Source: Sphingomonas faeni | Lineage (GTDB): Bacteria > Pseudomonadota > Alphaproteobacteria > Sphingomonadales > Sphingomonadaceae | Assembly: GCF_024273235.1 (NCBI RefSeq) | Contig: NZ_JANBVH010000007.1 | Location: 62,001 to 126,000, forward strand | Reading direction: 5' to 3' | Length of the DNA stretch: 64,000 bases | Part shown: positions 47,516 to 57,123 of the stretch, one piece after another | How positions within the stretch are numbered: position 1 is the stretch's first letter | How the letters are laid out: the number at the start of each line of letters is the position of its first letter | Program-made: the position numbers and the translations under genes | The notes under the pieces: generated by a model | What the model saw: only the letters and a program-made list of their open reading frames with translations | The model's database searches: none | What the model was told of the DNA's origin: nothing

Positions 47516-47676
47516 CAGTTCTGGTCCGGGGCGCAGCAGGCACACTGCTTGGGAGCCAACCGCTTTGCCTTCGCCGCCTGGCGACGTCGTTCCTGCCGGC
47601 TTGGCAGCGGGGCAATGCCAGCCGAACCGGGCAGACCGTTCGGCTCAGTCGATTTGGTCACGGCATCTTTGAACAT
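47515..47676 (-). CDS. 53-residue basic protein coupled to ligC
   Basis: A small gene found by reading the gap upstream of ligC. ATG 47676 has GGAG 7 nt upstream. The product begins MFKDAVTKSTEPNG, has a basic middle 'RQERRRQAAKAKRLAPKQ' and ends 'CACCAPDQN', with three cysteines in four residues. Its TGA overlaps the ligC ATG by one base, which explains why ligC lacks a ribosome site. The basic, cysteine-ended sequence suggests DNA or metal binding, by inference; no family is recognised. Confidence 0.75.
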   Translation of the reverse strand: MFKDAVTKSTEPNGLPGSAGIAPLPSRQERRRQAAKAKRLAPKQCACCAPDQN

Positions 47677-47830
47677 AAGATCACTCCAGACGGCTTTCCG
47701 TTATAAAGCCCCCCAGTCGCCATCTGTTCCTGCTACTCCGACGCGGGGATCGGTGGTCCTGATCAGAACAGCAAACCTGTGCCCCCTGCCCCTGACAAGG
47801 GACGTAATCGCTGGCTTGGTAGGGGCGGAT

Positions 47831-48097
47831 TCAATGCTCGTTGGAGTGCCGGTCTTCGGCCGGCGTGTAGTAGCGCGCTATATCCGCTTCGGTGAGCGCA
47901 TGACCGCTCGATACTTCGACAAGCGCGGCGATTTCGCCATCGGTCCTGCCAGCGTCGCGCAGCTGCTCGATCTCGTCGCTTACCATGTTGATGAAGGCGG
48001 GCACCGGGAACCGTTCCTCGCCCAGGCCTAGCGCATCGCGCATGTGCTTTTGCGCACGCAAGGCTTCGGGAAGCGTGAATGCGATATCGTCGGCCAT
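47831..48097 (-). CDS. Hypothetical small acidic helical protein
   Basis: 88 residues: 'FTLPEALRAQKHMRDALGLG', 'VSDEIEQLRDAGRTDGEIAA' and 'GHALTEADIARYYTPAEDR'. Two or three helices with a 'ALTEADIARYY' end resemble small sphingomonad proteins of unknown role. AAAGGCACG precedes the ATG. It lies between ligC's leader gene and the YciF-like gene on the same strand, so may share their stress-related transcription. Confidence 0.7.
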   Translation of the reverse strand: MADDIAFTLPEALRAQKHMRDALGLGEERFPVPAFINMVSDEIEQLRDAGRTDGEIAALVEVSSGHALTEADIARYYTPAEDRHSNEH

Positions 48098-48163
48098 CGA
48101 ACGTGCCTTTCATGAAAAGCTGGAAACTGGTCGGGGGGCATCGGCCCCCCGACACTGAAACGC

Positions 48164-48679
48164 TTATGCGGTAACTGCTTCCGCCTTTGCGTTCACGCTC
48201 GACGTTGCCATCGCCGTCAGCTTGTCGTCGGTCGCATATTCCTCGTCGAGCGTCTCTTTCAGGATCGCTGCGATATCGGCGCGGCCGAGCTGGTTCGCCC
48301 AGGCGATCAGCGTGCCGTACCGCGTGATCTCGTAATGCTCGACCGCCTGTGCCGACGCGATCAGCGCAGCGTCGAGCACGGCCTTGTCCTCGATCTCGCC
48401 AGCGACTTCGTTGGCTTCCTTGATGATGCCGTCGATCGCCGGACAGGTCACTGCCTTTGCCTTCTCGCCGAGGAGGTCGAAGATGCTCTCGAGGCGTGTG
48501 ATCTGCCCTTCCGTCTCACGCAGATGGGTTTCGAAACCTTGCTTCAGTGCCGGTGCCGTCGCTTTGTCGACCATCTTAGGCAAGGCCTTGGTGATCTGGT
48601 TTTCCGCGTAATAAACGTCCTGCAGCTGATGCAGGAACAGGTCGTCGAACGTCACGATGTCTTTGGAAAACAGGCCCAT
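48164..48679 (-). CDS. DUF892/YciF-type ferritin-like protein
   Basis: 171 residues, four-helix ferritin-like bundle: 'LFLHQLQDVYYAENQITKAL', 'KQGFETHLRETEGQITRLES', 'AALIASAQAVEHYEITRYGT' and 'LKETLDEEYATDDKLT' carry the Glu/His positions of the di-iron site. These proteins are induced under stress and starvation. ATG 48679 (MGLFSKD) follows AGGA at 8 nt; the frame continues upstream to 48736 without support. Confidence 0.9.
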   Translation of the reverse strand: MGLFSKDIVTFDDLFLHQLQDVYYAENQITKALPKMVDKATAPALKQGFETHLRETEGQITRLESIFDLLGEKAKAVTCPAIDGIIKEANEVAGEIEDKAVLDAALIASAQAVEHYEITRYGTLIAWANQLGRADIAAILKETLDEEYATDDKLTAMATSSVNAKAEAVTA

Positions 48680-48786
48680 GATAGTGTCCTCGCTGAGCGG
48701 ATAGCCGCGAAGCAAACTGCTCCGGCACCGCCGCAACGCGCCGACTCAGGGGTAAGTTTCGTTCGGTTTAGCGCCGCCTCAGCACG

Positions 48787-49278
48787 CTATAGATTGGCCT
48801 GCTCGTCGACTGGTAGCTCAGCGTCGGGGCCATAATAGAGCTTGGCGCAGTCGTTGCGAAGGCACCCTCCCTCGATGACGATGTCGTCGCGGTAGGCGTC
48901 GCCGATGAACGCGAGCGTGTCGACGTGCTGCGCTTCGAAATACATCTCGTGGACATCATCGCGGCCCGCCCCGTAAACGACGCGGCCGACCTTCGACCAG
49001 ATCGACGCCATCGTGCACATGCCGCAGGGCTGCAGCGTGGAGTAGAGCGTTGCACCGCGCAGTTCCAATTCCCCCGTGCTTTCACACGCCCGTCGGATTG
49101 CCATCATCTCCGCATGCGCTGTCGCGTCCGGCAATTCCTTCGTCTGGTTGCGCTCGCCCGCGATAACCTTGCCATCGAGCACGATCACACACCCCAGCGG
49201 CGAGGTCGAAGGATCGGAGCCCTTCGATCGGGCGATCGCGATCGCTTCGCGCATCCAGCGTTCGTCATCCTGAGTCAT
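48787..49278 (-). CDS. Nucleoside/guanine deaminase family (CMP/dCMP deaminase fold)
   Basis: 163 residues. Zinc motifs: 'ATAHAEMMAIRRAC' (HAE, with proton-shuttle Glu) and 'STLQPCGMCTMASIWSKVGR' (PCxxC). 'VVYGAGRDD' follows. It deaminates a base or nucleoside; the length and C-terminal 'CAKLYYGPD' fit guanine or tRNA-adenosine-type subfamilies, so the substrate is open. Located among repair genes, possibly cleaning the nucleotide pool, by inference. Confidence 0.88.
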   Translation of the reverse strand: MTQDDERWMREAIAIARSKGSDPSTSPLGCVIVLDGKVIAGERNQTKELPDATAHAEMMAIRRACESTGELELRGATLYSTLQPCGMCTMASIWSKVGRVVYGAGRDDVHEMYFEAQHVDTLAFIGDAYRDDIVIEGGCLRNDCAKLYYGPDAELPVDEQANL

Positions 49279-49293
49279 CGTCTTGGCTCCCTG

Positions 49294-49610
49294 TCACCGT
49301 CTTACAACACGCAGCGGACACAATGGATCGTTCGGCGCGGTCATTTTCGAATGCCAAGGATACCGAATGCTACCGTTCCTTACTGCGGGTTGCGAAGACA
49401 GGCCCCGGACGGTCATTTTTGCAGGGTCATAAGGTTTCTGCAGGCTAACGATATCGTCATAGGATCCGCGCAGCCACGTATCGATATCGGCGGGTCCAGG
49501 ATCGTGATCATCGCTTTTGGGTGAATCGACGCCCAACATGTTAGGATCGCACGTGACGCGGCGTACGCCGGGCCGCCTAGCCTTACGTTGCCATAGAAAC
49601 GATCGAAGCA
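49294..49610 (-). pseudogene. SRAP (YedK/HMCES) family C-terminal remnant
   Basis: Two frames on the minus strand join across an indel near 49500. One gives 'IHPKAMITILDPP' (the catalytic-His segment), the other 'DIDTWLRGSYDDIVSLQKPY' and 'DPAKMTVRG', which is the C-terminal part of an SRAP peptidase-fold protein. 'RAILTCWAS' upstream fits the strand before the His. The intact relative in this window is at 58108-58779 ('PIHPKAMPVILHDDDYDRWL'). The N-terminal half with Cys2 is gone. Confidence 0.6.
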
Positions 49611-49628
49611 GCCCCCATCTAACGGCTC

Positions 49629-50438
49629 ATGACCAATAGCATTCTTCATCTCGGGCTGATGGAAGACGGCGAAATTGAGCTTGATCTGGCCGCCCTGGAA
49701 CTCGCAGTGCTCGATCATCCCGGTATCGATCTTGATGAATATATCGACGAGCTCACGGACATGGAAATAGCCCTGCGCGCTGCTGACGGCGACGCAGTAG
49801 GTAGTATCGCTCAGGCCCAAGCCCTGAGCAGCGTGATGGTTGAAGAGTTCGGGTTCTCCGGCGACCGCGTACACTATGACGATCCGCAGAATGCGGACCT
49901 GATCGCGGTCGTCGATCGCAGGCTCGGTCTGCCGATCAGTCTGTCGATCCTTTATGTGGCGATGGCACGACGTCTCGGATGGTCGGCAATGCCGCTCAAT
50001 ACCCCCGGTCACGTCCTGGTGCGCCTTGGCGACGCGTCGGATGCGCTGATCATCGATCCCTTCAACGATGGTCGCATCGTTGCCCCTGCACAGGTGGAAG
50101 CCTTGCTGGAGCAGATGACGGGCCAGGCCCGGTTTTCCGACGGGATGCTTCCCCTGTCGAACCGATCCGCACTCGTCCGCCTGCTGCTCAACCAGGCGAC
50201 CCGTGCCGAGCGGGCCGGCGATCCCGCGCGTGCGCTGGTCCTGTACGACCGTATGACGATCGTGGCGCCCACGCATGCCCATGGCTGGTGGGAGCGAGCC
50301 AGACTTCAGCTGGTCGCAGGCGATGTGGCCGGCGCCCGCAGCAGTCTTAGCGCGATGCTGGAAATTACCCGGGACGACGATCTGCGCCTGCAGGTATCGG
50401 CAGCGCTCGACGCCCTTCCCCGGCCAACACCGTCTTGA
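49629..50438 (+). CDS. SirB1/YchA family transglutaminase-like TPR protein
   Basis: 269 residues: 'HPGIDLDEYIDELTDMEIAL' gives a helical start, 'LQVL..' is absent but 'GFSGDRVHYDDPQNADLIAV' and 'DRRLGLPISLSILYVAMARR' are typical of the SirB1 domain, then 'LNTPGHVLVRLGDASDALII' and 'DPFNDGRI', and a C-terminal TPR-like stretch ('LLNQATRAERAGDPARALVL'). Function unproven; proteins of this family are housekeeping. ATG 49629 without an obvious strong ribosome site. Confidence 0.88.
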   Translation: MTNSILHLGLMEDGEIELDLAALELAVLDHPGIDLDEYIDELTDMEIALRAADGDAVGSIAQAQALSSVMVEEFGFSGDRVHYDDPQNADLIAVVDRRLGLPISLSILYVAMARRLGWSAMPLNTPGHVLVRLGDASDALIIDPFNDGRIVAPAQVEALLEQMTGQARFSDGMLPLSNRSALVRLLLNQATRAERAGDPARALVLYDRMTIVAPTHAHGWWERARLQLVAGDVAGARSSLSAMLEITRDDDLRLQVSAALDALPRPTPS

Positions 50439-50471
50439 AAGTCGGGGCGGACTGGCTCTCGCTGTGACGGC

Positions 50472-50918
50472 TTATCCCAAGCGCGTCCATCGTCGCTCAT
50501 GCCAGGCCCGGGACTGAACCGCGTCTCCGAACCGCCAGAACCGGGTTTCCCGCGTGTGGGGACCTGCACGAACGAGCGTCCAGCATTCGCCTGTTGGCAG
50601 CTCGACGATGCGGTGAATGTGTCCGGCGTCGACATGGTAGGTTTCGCCCGGGATGCGATAAACCAGTTCGCTGTGCCAACCGCCGCTCGCATCCACGTGG
50701 AACACCTCTTCGACATAGCCGCCATCGAGAATCTCGGTGTCAAAACTCCAGGGGTGATCATGTGGGGTCGCGTGCGGCTCTTCCAACTTGAACCGGTGTA
50801 GCGCACGTCCGTCATCAAGATGGTATTTGGTAAACGCCCGCGACATTCGCTCAACGCTGACGATCCGCGCGCCTTCCGGAACGCGAGCAACGGCCGCTCG
50901 CGGTAGTCTCATACTCAC
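50472..50918 (-). CDS. Cupin-like protein, last gene of the imu operon
   Basis: 148 residues, beta-rich with cupin-like histidines: 'HATPHDHPWSFDTEILDGGY', 'YRIPGETYHVDAGHIHRIVE' and 'TRFWRFGD'. A double-stranded beta-helix fold binding a metal is likely. Its ATG overlaps the stop of the preceding 95-residue gene by four bases (ATGA), so it is coupled to the imuA-imuB-dnaE2 operon. The role in mutagenesis, if any, is unknown. Confidence 0.75.
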   Translation of the reverse strand: MSMRLPRAAVARVPEGARIVSVERMSRAFTKYHLDDGRALHRFKLEEPHATPHDHPWSFDTEILDGGYVEEVFHVDASGGWHSELVYRIPGETYHVDAGHIHRIVELPTGECWTLVRAGPHTRETRFWRFGDAVQSRAWHERRWTRLG

Positions 50919-51202
50919 GGTTCAGACACCTCTTCATAACAGCCTGCGCGGCGCAGCTGGCGGACAATACCGTTGAACGCCGCGGTGACGCCCTGGGCGC
51001 GTCCGATCTCGTTCGTCTGCGATCCCGAGTCCCAGTAGAGAGCGAGCGGCCATTTCTCGGGGCAATGCGGCAGCAGGCAGCGGAGTGCCAAGCGAATCTC
51101 AGGCACGTCAACGCGGGCTTCAGAACAGCGCGACACGCCACAGCGCAGAATATGTACAGACAGCGCGATCACGACGCGCTGATGCCTCGGCAGCTTGGAC
51201 AT
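50915..51202 (-). CDS. Hypothetical 95-residue protein downstream of dnaE2
   Basis: MSKLPRHQRVVIALSVHIL begins the product, with 'EIRLALRCLLPHCPEKWPLA', 'YWDSGSQTNEIGRAQGVTAA' and 'FNGIVRQLRRAGCYEEV'. No known domain. ATG 51202 lies 4 bp after the dnaE2 stop; the upstream extension to 51385 is antisense-like. It ends overlapping the cupin gene (ATGA). Tight packing implies co-transcription with the SOS mutasome. Confidence 0.7.
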   Translation of the reverse strand: MSKLPRHQRVVIALSVHILRCGVSRCSEARVDVPEIRLALRCLLPHCPEKWPLALYWDSGSQTNEIGRAQGVTAAFNGIVRQLRRAGCYEEVSEP

Positions 51203-51206
51203 AGGA

Positions 51207-54200
51207 TCAATGGAAGTCGTGCGACTTGAACCGAACGACCTCCTCCGGATCCATGCCGTCCGCATGTGGCGGCCAGTATTGGTTGCGTGCCTCAGGCTTC
51301 CAGCCATTGTCACCGCGATCGGGTGAGCCTGGATGCTGGCCAGCATCACCGCGGCCAGTCCGATGCGGAAACGACATGTCGCCAACCCGGTGCAGCAGGT
51401 CGCCGTGATCGATGATCCGGTCGCAGATCACGTGGATGATCTCGCCTTCCTTCTGGATCCTGCCTTTCAGGCCGACCATCGAGGCGGACATGATCGTGCG
51501 GCGTTGGGCCTCGAAGCGATCAGGCCAGAGGATGCCGTTGGCGATCCCGGTCTCATCCTCGATCGTGATGAAGAGCACGCCCTTGGCAGATCCCGGCTTC
51601 TGGCGGACCAGCACAATGCCGGCGACCTCGACGTGGCGGCCGTCGCGGATGTTGGCGAGGTCGACGCATCTTGTGACGCCGCGCCTGACCAACTCATCAC
51701 GCACGAACGTCAGCGGGTGGGCGCGAAGCGACAGCTGCAGCGCGCGGTAGTCCTCGATCACCTCACGCCCGTCCGTCAGCGCCCGCAACGCTACGTCCGG
51801 TTCCATCCCTTCGGCGCGGAAGGTCTCGGCCAAACGGTCGGCAGCAGCAAACAGAGGTAGCGGCGCGTCACCAAGCCCCCTCACCTTCCAGAGACCCTGC
51901 CGGCGATCGACGCTGAAGCCGTGGAAGGCGTCGCCATCGGCCAGCTTCTCGATTGCAGCGCGCTGGACGCCCGACCGCCGCCAAACGTCCTCGACGCTTT
52001 CGAAAGCGGTAAGCTCACGCGCACCGACGATCTTTGCGCCATCGGCGTTCGACAGCCCGCGGATCTGCCGCAGCCCGAGCCGTACCGCGAGATAGCTCCC
52101 GCCGTTCTTCTCCAGCGTGCAGTCCCACCGGCTCGCATTGACGCATGGCGGTCGAACCTCGACACCGTGCGCGCGTGCATCGCCGACGATCTGCGCCGGC
52201 GCGTAGAACCCCATCGGCTGCGCGTTCATCAGTGCCGCGCAGAACACATCGGGGTGATGATGCTTTATCCACGACGATGCGTAGGAGATCTTGGCGAACG
52301 AGGCGGCATGGCTTTCCGGGAAGCCGTATGAGCCAAAGCCCTCGAGCTGGCGGAAGGTGCGCTCAGCGAAATCACGCGGGTAACCGCGCTCGACCATGCC
52401 CTCGACCAGCTTCTCCGAGAAATGGGATACGCCGCCCGTCACCTTGAAGGTCGCCATGGCACGGCGCAGCTGATCCGCCTCGGCCGGGGTGAATCCGGCA
52501 CCAACGATCGCGACCTTCATCGCCTGTTCCTGAAACAGCGGCACGCCGAGGGTCTTTTCCAGCACCGCACGCAGCTCGGGTCGCGGATATTCCGGTTTCT
52601 CCAGTCCTTCGCGCCGGCGCAGATAGGGATGAACCATGTCGCCCTGGATCGGACCCGGCCGCACGATCGCAACCTGAATCACGAGGTCGTAGAAGCGGCG
52701 CGGCTTCATCCGTGGCAGCATCGACATCTGCGCGCGGCTTTCGATCTGGAAGGTGCCGAGCGTGTCGGCCTTCGAGATCATGGCGTAGACGTCCGGATCA
52801 TCGTCCTGCAGGTCCGCCAAACCGACCCGCAGCCCCTTGTCCGCCTCGAGCATGTTGAAGGCCCGGTTCATGCAGCCGAGCATGCCAAGGCCCAGCACGT
52901 CAACCTTCATGAACTTCAATGCATCGATATCGTCCTTGTCCCATTCGATGATCTGACGATCTTCCATCGCCGCTGGCTCGATCGGCACCAGGTCATCAAG
53001 GCGATCGTGCGTCAGGACAAACCCGCCTGGATGCTGGCTCATGTGCCGCGGCACACCGATTAGCTTCCGGGCAAGCTCAAGCGTCAGGCGGAGCCGGCGA
53101 TCACCGATGTCGAGGTTGAGCTCCTCCACTTGCTTCTCGCCGACGCCGTCGGCTGACCAGCCCCACACCAGCCCCGCCAGCGAGGACGTCAGGTCCTCCG
53201 GCAGGCCGAGCGCCTTGCCGACATCGCGGACCGCTCCGCGCGCCCGGTAGCGCGTGACGACGGCGGTCAGCGCGGAGTGATTGCGACCATAGGTCTCGTA
53301 GATCCACTGGATGATCTCTTCGCGGCGCTCATGCTCGAAGTCGACGTCGATATCCGGAGGCTCGCGCCGCTCCCCTGAGACGAACCTCTCGAACAGCAGC
53401 TCGTGCTTCACCGGATCGATCGAGGTAACGCCGAGCACGAAGCAGACGCAGCTATTGGCGGCCGAGCCCCGGCCCTGGCAGAGGATCCCGCGACGGCGTG
53501 CCTCACGCACGATCGCGTACACGGTCAGGAAATAGGGCGCGTAGCCAAGCTCACCGATCAGCCGCATTTCATGCGTGATCTGGTCCGTGTACGCTTGCGG
53601 AACGTCGCCATCAAACAGCCGCTCGACCGCGTCGGTTGCCAACTTCTGAAGCGCCTCCTGTGCTGTCAGCCCATCGATCAGCTTTTCATGCGGGTATTGG
53701 TACTGAAGCTCACCGAGATCGAAGGTACATATCCGCGAGATGTCGACGCTTGCCTGCAGCGCGTCGGGATAGGCGCGGAAACGCCGGACCATTTCGTCTG
53801 GCGATTTCAGCGAACGATCGGCGTTGACCTCGCGGCGGTAACCAAGCTCGTCGACGGTGCATTTCTCGCGCACCGCGGTGACTACGTCCTGCAGCAGCCG
53901 TGCGTCAGGTGCATGGTAGAGCACGTCTCCCGTCACGACTGCGCGCACGCCAGCACCGCCTGCCTGTCGAGCCAGCGCATCGATGCGGACTGCGTCTCCC
54001 GGCCGTCGCCGCTGGAACAGGGCCATGTAGCCCCGACGCCCGTAGACCTTCTTCAGGTCGGCCAAGGCAGCAAGGTTCTCCTCGTCCGCCTCATGCGGCA
54101 GTAGGATCGCGATGATCCCATCTGACCATGGCGCGAGGTCGTGCCAGTGCAGCAGACAACCACCCTTCCCTGCCCGCTTCTTGCCGACGGTCAGCAGTCT

Positions 54201-54470
54201 CGTAATCCGCGACCAGGCCGGACGGTTGGTGGGGTAGAGCAACAGGCGGCGGCCACAGGACAGATCGATACGCGTGCCCGCGATCGAGCGGACGCCGGTC
54301 GCCTTCTGCGCCTCCCATGCGCGCACGACGCCGGCGACGGTGCCGATGTCGCTGACTCCGATCGCCGGATAGCCGAGCAGCGCCGCAGCCGCGAACAGCT
54401 CGTCGGGACTGGACGCGCCGCGCAGCAGCGAAAAGTGCGTCAGCACCTGCAGCTCGACATAATGGGTCAT
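51207..54470 (-). CDS. dnaE2: Error-prone DNA polymerase III alpha subunit
   Basis: 1087 residues, a C-family polymerase without proofreading used with ImuA/ImuB for SOS mutagenesis. PHP domain: '[20 protein letters not shown]' and '[20 protein letters not shown]'. Polymerase core: '[20 protein letters not shown]', '[20 protein letters not shown]' (catalytic DIDVDFE), '[14 protein letters not shown]', '[20 protein letters not shown]', '[20 protein letters not shown]' (the PESHA motif of DnaE2). C-terminal OB fold: '[20 protein letters not shown]'. ATG 54470 overlaps the imuB stop by four bases. Third gene of the operon. Confidence 0.97.
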   Translation of the reverse strand: MTHYVELQVLTHFSLLRGASSPDELFAAAALLGYPAIGVSDIGTVAGVVRAWEAQKATGVRSIAGTRIDLSCGRRLLLYPTNRPAWSRITRLLTVGKKRAGKGGCLLHWHDLAPWSDGIIAILLPHEADEENLAALADLKKVYGRRGYMALFQRRRPGDAVRIDALARQAGGAGVRAVVTGDVLYHAPDARLLQDVVTAVREKCTVDELGYRREVNADRSLKSPDEMVRRFRAYPDALQASVDISRICTFDLGELQYQYPHEKLIDGLTAQEALQKLATDAVERLFDGDVPQAYTDQITHEMRLIGELGYAPYFLTVYAIVREARRRGILCQGRGSAANSCVCFVLGVTSIDPVKHELLFERFVSGERREPPDIDVDFEHERREEIIQWIYETYGRNHSALTAVVTRYRARGAVRDVGKALGLPEDLTSSLAGLVWGWSADGVGEKQVEELNLDIGDRRLRLTLELARKLIGVPRHMSQHPGGFVLTHDRLDDLVPIEPAAMEDRQIIEWDKDDIDALKFMKVDVLGLGMLGCMNRAFNMLEADKGLRVGLADLQDDDPDVYAMISKADTLGTFQIESRAQMSMLPRMKPRRFYDLVIQVAIVRPGPIQGDMVHPYLRRREGLEKPEYPRPELRAVLEKTLGVPLFQEQAMKVAIVGAGFTPAEADQLRRAMATFKVTGGVSHFSEKLVEGMVERGYPRDFAERTFRQLEGFGSYGFPESHAASFAKISYASSWIKHHHPDVFCAALMNAQPMGFYAPAQIVGDARAHGVEVRPPCVNASRWDCTLEKNGGSYLAVRLGLRQIRGLSNADGAKIVGARELTAFESVEDVWRRSGVQRAAIEKLADGDAFHGFSVDRRQGLWKVRGLGDAPLPLFAAADRLAETFRAEGMEPDVALRALTDGREVIEDYRALQLSLRAHPLTFVRDELVRRGVTRCVDLANIRDGRHVEVAGIVLVRQKPGSAKGVLFITIEDETGIANGILWPDRFEAQRRTIMSASMVGLKGRIQKEGEIIHVICDRIIDHGDLLHRVGDMSFPHRTGRGDAGQHPGSPDRGDNGWKPEARNQYWPPHADGMDPEEVVRFKSHDFH

Positions 54471-56251
54471 CCAAAGACCCCGTGCATCCACCAGGACAGA
54501 TCGCCAGTGTCGTCCTCGAAGCCATCGCCTCGGCGGAAAACCCAGTAGCGGCCACCAGTCTCGTCCTCGACGCGGTAATAGTCGCGGACCGCCCATATTT
54601 CGGCATCGCGGCGCCACCATTCGCCGTGGACGCGCTCTGGTCCGTCGCCAGCGACGACCTTGTACGTCTTGCCCCGCCACTCGAACCGGCGCGGTGGCTG
54701 GTCGGGCATCAGCGCCATGACCCGGTGCAAAGGCTCCGGATGCGCGAATAGACGAATCGGGCGTTGCCAACTCGGCCAGCTTCCCGGCACCAGGTTTGGG
54801 TCGGAGCGGACAACGGCTCGCTCAGGGACATGGCTTTCTACGGGCGCTATGCGGAAGACGGCATGCCCCCCGATCCGTCCGGCGATCAGGTCGACCAGGC
54901 GCGACGGGTCACGCACCAGTGTCTCACCGGCGAGGACAGCGCCAAGGTCGATCGCATCGAGCGGCTCGGTGTGCGGGGCCACCAGCCAAAACTGCTCGAG
55001 GCCCATGCCCGGGTTAATGCGCTCGATGCGCAGCCTTAGCAGCCGCAGGAGATGCGTCACCTCGCGTGTCGGCCGGGATGTGCCGACCGCCACGATCTGC
55101 TCACTGCCGTCGACACACAGGCCAGTCAGGCGCAACGATCTGGCGCCAAGACCCTTGGCCTGCAGCAGCTCCGCGAGGTCGCGCAGGAGGTCGCCCATGA
55201 CCTGCTCGATCGCCTCGGCGGTGCTGATCGGCTCCAGCAGCCGACGCTCGACGGCCGGCACCTCGGCATCCTCGCGCGGCGTGAGCGGCTCTGCCATCCC
55301 GCCCAGGGCCTGATCGAGCCGCGTTATCGCTGGTAGACCAAGTCGCCGCGCCAGCGGTCCGCGTGCGACCGGCAGGAGATCCGCAATCCGCTCGAAGCCG
55401 AATTTACGCGCCGCGGTTAACGCCGTGGGCGTCAGGCGCAGGGCTGCGATCGGTAACGGGCTGAGCGCCTCGACCGTGCCACGCGGTTCGACGCGCGTCA
55501 GATCGTCCCGGCCGAATCGCGCCAGAGCGTGTGCAGCGCCTGGTGTGTCGGCAACCGCCACGCGGGCGGTGAAGCCTGTGCGACGGCAGAAGGCGAGCAG
55601 GCGACGGCAGAACCGCTCTTCCCCACCGTGCAGGTGTTCGCAGCCGGCAAGGTCGATCCAGAGCCCATCGGCTGGCGTCACTGCCGCGATCGGCGACCAG
55701 CGCCGGACCGCCAGTAGCGCTAGGCGATCGAGTAGCGCCGCGTCGGCTTCAGGATCGGCCGGCCGGAAGTCGAGATCCGACACTAGCGCGCGTGCATGGG
55801 TGGCGGCCATCCCGGGATGGATGCCGAGCGCTTGGGCACCGGTGCAAGCGTGAACGACCTCTTCGCGCCGTCCGACCTTGCCGATCAGCGCAAGCGGCGC
55901 CTGCTCAATTGGCGGCGCTACAGGCGCAAGGGCGCGTAGAGCGGGTGCTGCAGCTTTGTACGGATGGCTTGCCGCCTCCGATCGCCGACCAAGCTCCCGC
56001 ATGGGTGGCTTCGCATGGATTGGCAGCGCAGCGATCTGCGTTTCAACGTCCCCGCGTGGTTGCACACCGTCTCGCGCCCAGCGAGCGCCAGGACGCCAAC
56101 CGCCGCCCCGCGGTACCGAACAGGCACCCGGATCGTAGTCGACCGGTAATTGAAGGGCTGGCCGTTCAGGCAGCCGCGTAGCGGGCCGTTCCAACCGTCT
56201 CAGCCGTTCGATGGCCAAGTTCGGCAGGAACAGCGAGACGACCCGTCTCAT
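54467..56251 (-). CDS. imuB: ImuB, inactive Y-family polymerase of the mutasome
   Basis: 594 residues. N-terminus '[20 protein letters not shown]' is the ImuB signature (LPxLAIER); the Y-polymerase palm follows with '[20 protein letters not shown]' and '[20 protein letters not shown]' but lacks the catalytic acidic triad, as in all ImuB proteins. '[10 protein letters not shown]', '[15 protein letters not shown]' and '[20 protein letters not shown]' follow. It is the platform linking the beta clamp, ImuA and DnaE2. Start overlaps imuA by 86 bp, and stop overlaps dnaE2 (ATGA). Confidence 0.95.
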   Translation of the reverse strand: MRRVVSLFLPNLAIERLRRLERPATRLPERPALQLPVDYDPGACSVPRGGGWRPGARWARDGVQPRGDVETQIAALPIHAKPPMRELGRRSEAASHPYKAAAPALRALAPVAPPIEQAPLALIGKVGRREEVVHACTGAQALGIHPGMAATHARALVSDLDFRPADPEADAALLDRLALLAVRRWSPIAAVTPADGLWIDLAGCEHLHGGEERFCRRLLAFCRRTGFTARVAVADTPGAAHALARFGRDDLTRVEPRGTVEALSPLPIAALRLTPTALTAARKFGFERIADLLPVARGPLARRLGLPAITRLDQALGGMAEPLTPREDAEVPAVERRLLEPISTAEAIEQVMGDLLRDLAELLQAKGLGARSLRLTGLCVDGSEQIVAVGTSRPTREVTHLLRLLRLRIERINPGMGLEQFWLVAPHTEPLDAIDLGAVLAGETLVRDPSRLVDLIAGRIGGHAVFRIAPVESHVPERAVVRSDPNLVPGSWPSWQRPIRLFAHPEPLHRVMALMPDQPPRRFEWRGKTYKVVAGDGPERVHGEWWRRDAEIWAVRDYYRVEDETGGRYWVFRRGDGFEDDTGDLSWWMHGVFG

Positions 56252-56930
56252 CGCTGCCCTCCACTATCAGGGAAAAACCCTCACCGCCGCGTTGCCGCGC
56301 CAGTTCGACCAACCATCTCGCTCGTCCTACACCCGCGATCTCCAACCGCGCCGAAGGCGCAGAGCCGATCCGCCAGCGCGTCCACGCGGCGGACGGTTCG
56401 GAGAAAGGATCTTGATCACGGCCGCGTCGACGACGCAGCAACAGCACCGGCATGTCGGCTTCCGCTGCCACCAGCTGCAGGCGGCGGGTTGCGACCATCG
56501 AGACCTTGCTGGCTTCCGCGATGATCGCCGATGGGGTCCCGTCGCGAACCGCGTCCTCGATTACAGCGAGCAATGCCGCGTCATCATAGGGCTGAGCATA
56601 GATAACATCAGACGAGGAAAGGCCTGCCTGAGCCAAAGCCGGCGCGTAAAGGTCGGTGCGACACGTCGCCCACAAAACAGGACCGCTGGCATTGGCGGCC
56701 TCGCGCGCCGCAATACCGGCAAGGAACAGTGTGGTTGCGGCATCATCCACCAGTGATCCGCTACGCGCCGTCGCCTCGTGAAGCGCGCCGGCACGCAAGC
56801 CTCCAGCCCCAAGTCTGCTGTCGATCGCAGTCACGCCGAACGGCAGCACGCGGTAGTCGGTGACCGGCGTGGCAATCGTCCGCAGGTGGGCAAGGCTAGT
56901 AGCAAGGGACTCGGGGGCGGGGGACATCAT
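56166..56930 (-). CDS. imuA: ImuA, RecA-like mutasome accessory protein
   Basis: 254 residues, RecA/SulA-related. 'LPFGVTAIDSRLGAGGLRAG' with 'ALHEATARSG' forms the N-terminal part, 'GPVLWATCRTDLYAPALAQA' and 'AIIAEASKVSMVATRRLQLV' the core, and 'RRRGRDQDPFSEPSAAWTRW' the conserved C-terminal region. It is the first gene of imuA-imuB-dnaE2. ATG 56930 is tied to the SOS box 18 bp upstream; no strong ribosome site is seen. Its last 86 bp overlap imuB. Confidence 0.93.
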   Translation of the reverse strand: MMSPAPESLATSLAHLRTIATPVTDYRVLPFGVTAIDSRLGAGGLRAGALHEATARSGSLVDDAATTLFLAGIAAREAANASGPVLWATCRTDLYAPALAQAGLSSSDVIYAQPYDDAALLAVIEDAVRDGTPSAIIAEASKVSMVATRRLQLVAAEADMPVLLLRRRRGRDQDPFSEPSAAWTRWRIGSAPSARLEIAGVGRARWLVELARQRGGEGFSLIVEGSDETGRLAVPAELGHRTAETVGTARYAAA

Positions 56931-56947
56931 GGTCTAAGACTCTACTC

Positions 56948-56962
56948 GTTCTCTTTATGTTC
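56948..56962. promoter_or_regulatory. LexA (SOS) box of the imu operon
   Basis: GTTCTCTTTATGTTC is an exact GTTC-N7-GTTC site, the alphaproteobacterial LexA operator, 18 bp before the imuA start. Confidence 0.92.
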
Positions 56963-57123
56963 CGTTACCAAGTCCTACATTGCAAGCGCTTTGATCGTCC
57001 CAATCCGGGCAGGTGCCCTGCCTTTCCCCTCGGCGCACGAAGGGGGACGAAAAAAATACGAAGCGGCAACAAATGGCGAATAATTCGCTTTCGTTTGGCC
57101 GGTGGGTGACTCATAGAATCGTC

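Noticed and set aside
47219..48031. Plus-strand frame over ligC and its leader
   Set aside because: Antisense to ligase motifs and to the coupled small gene.
43190..48100. A Ku gene accompanying ligD
   Set aside because: No Ku-like sequence (270 or so residues, barrel domain) was found near ligD on either strand, so it was not annotated.
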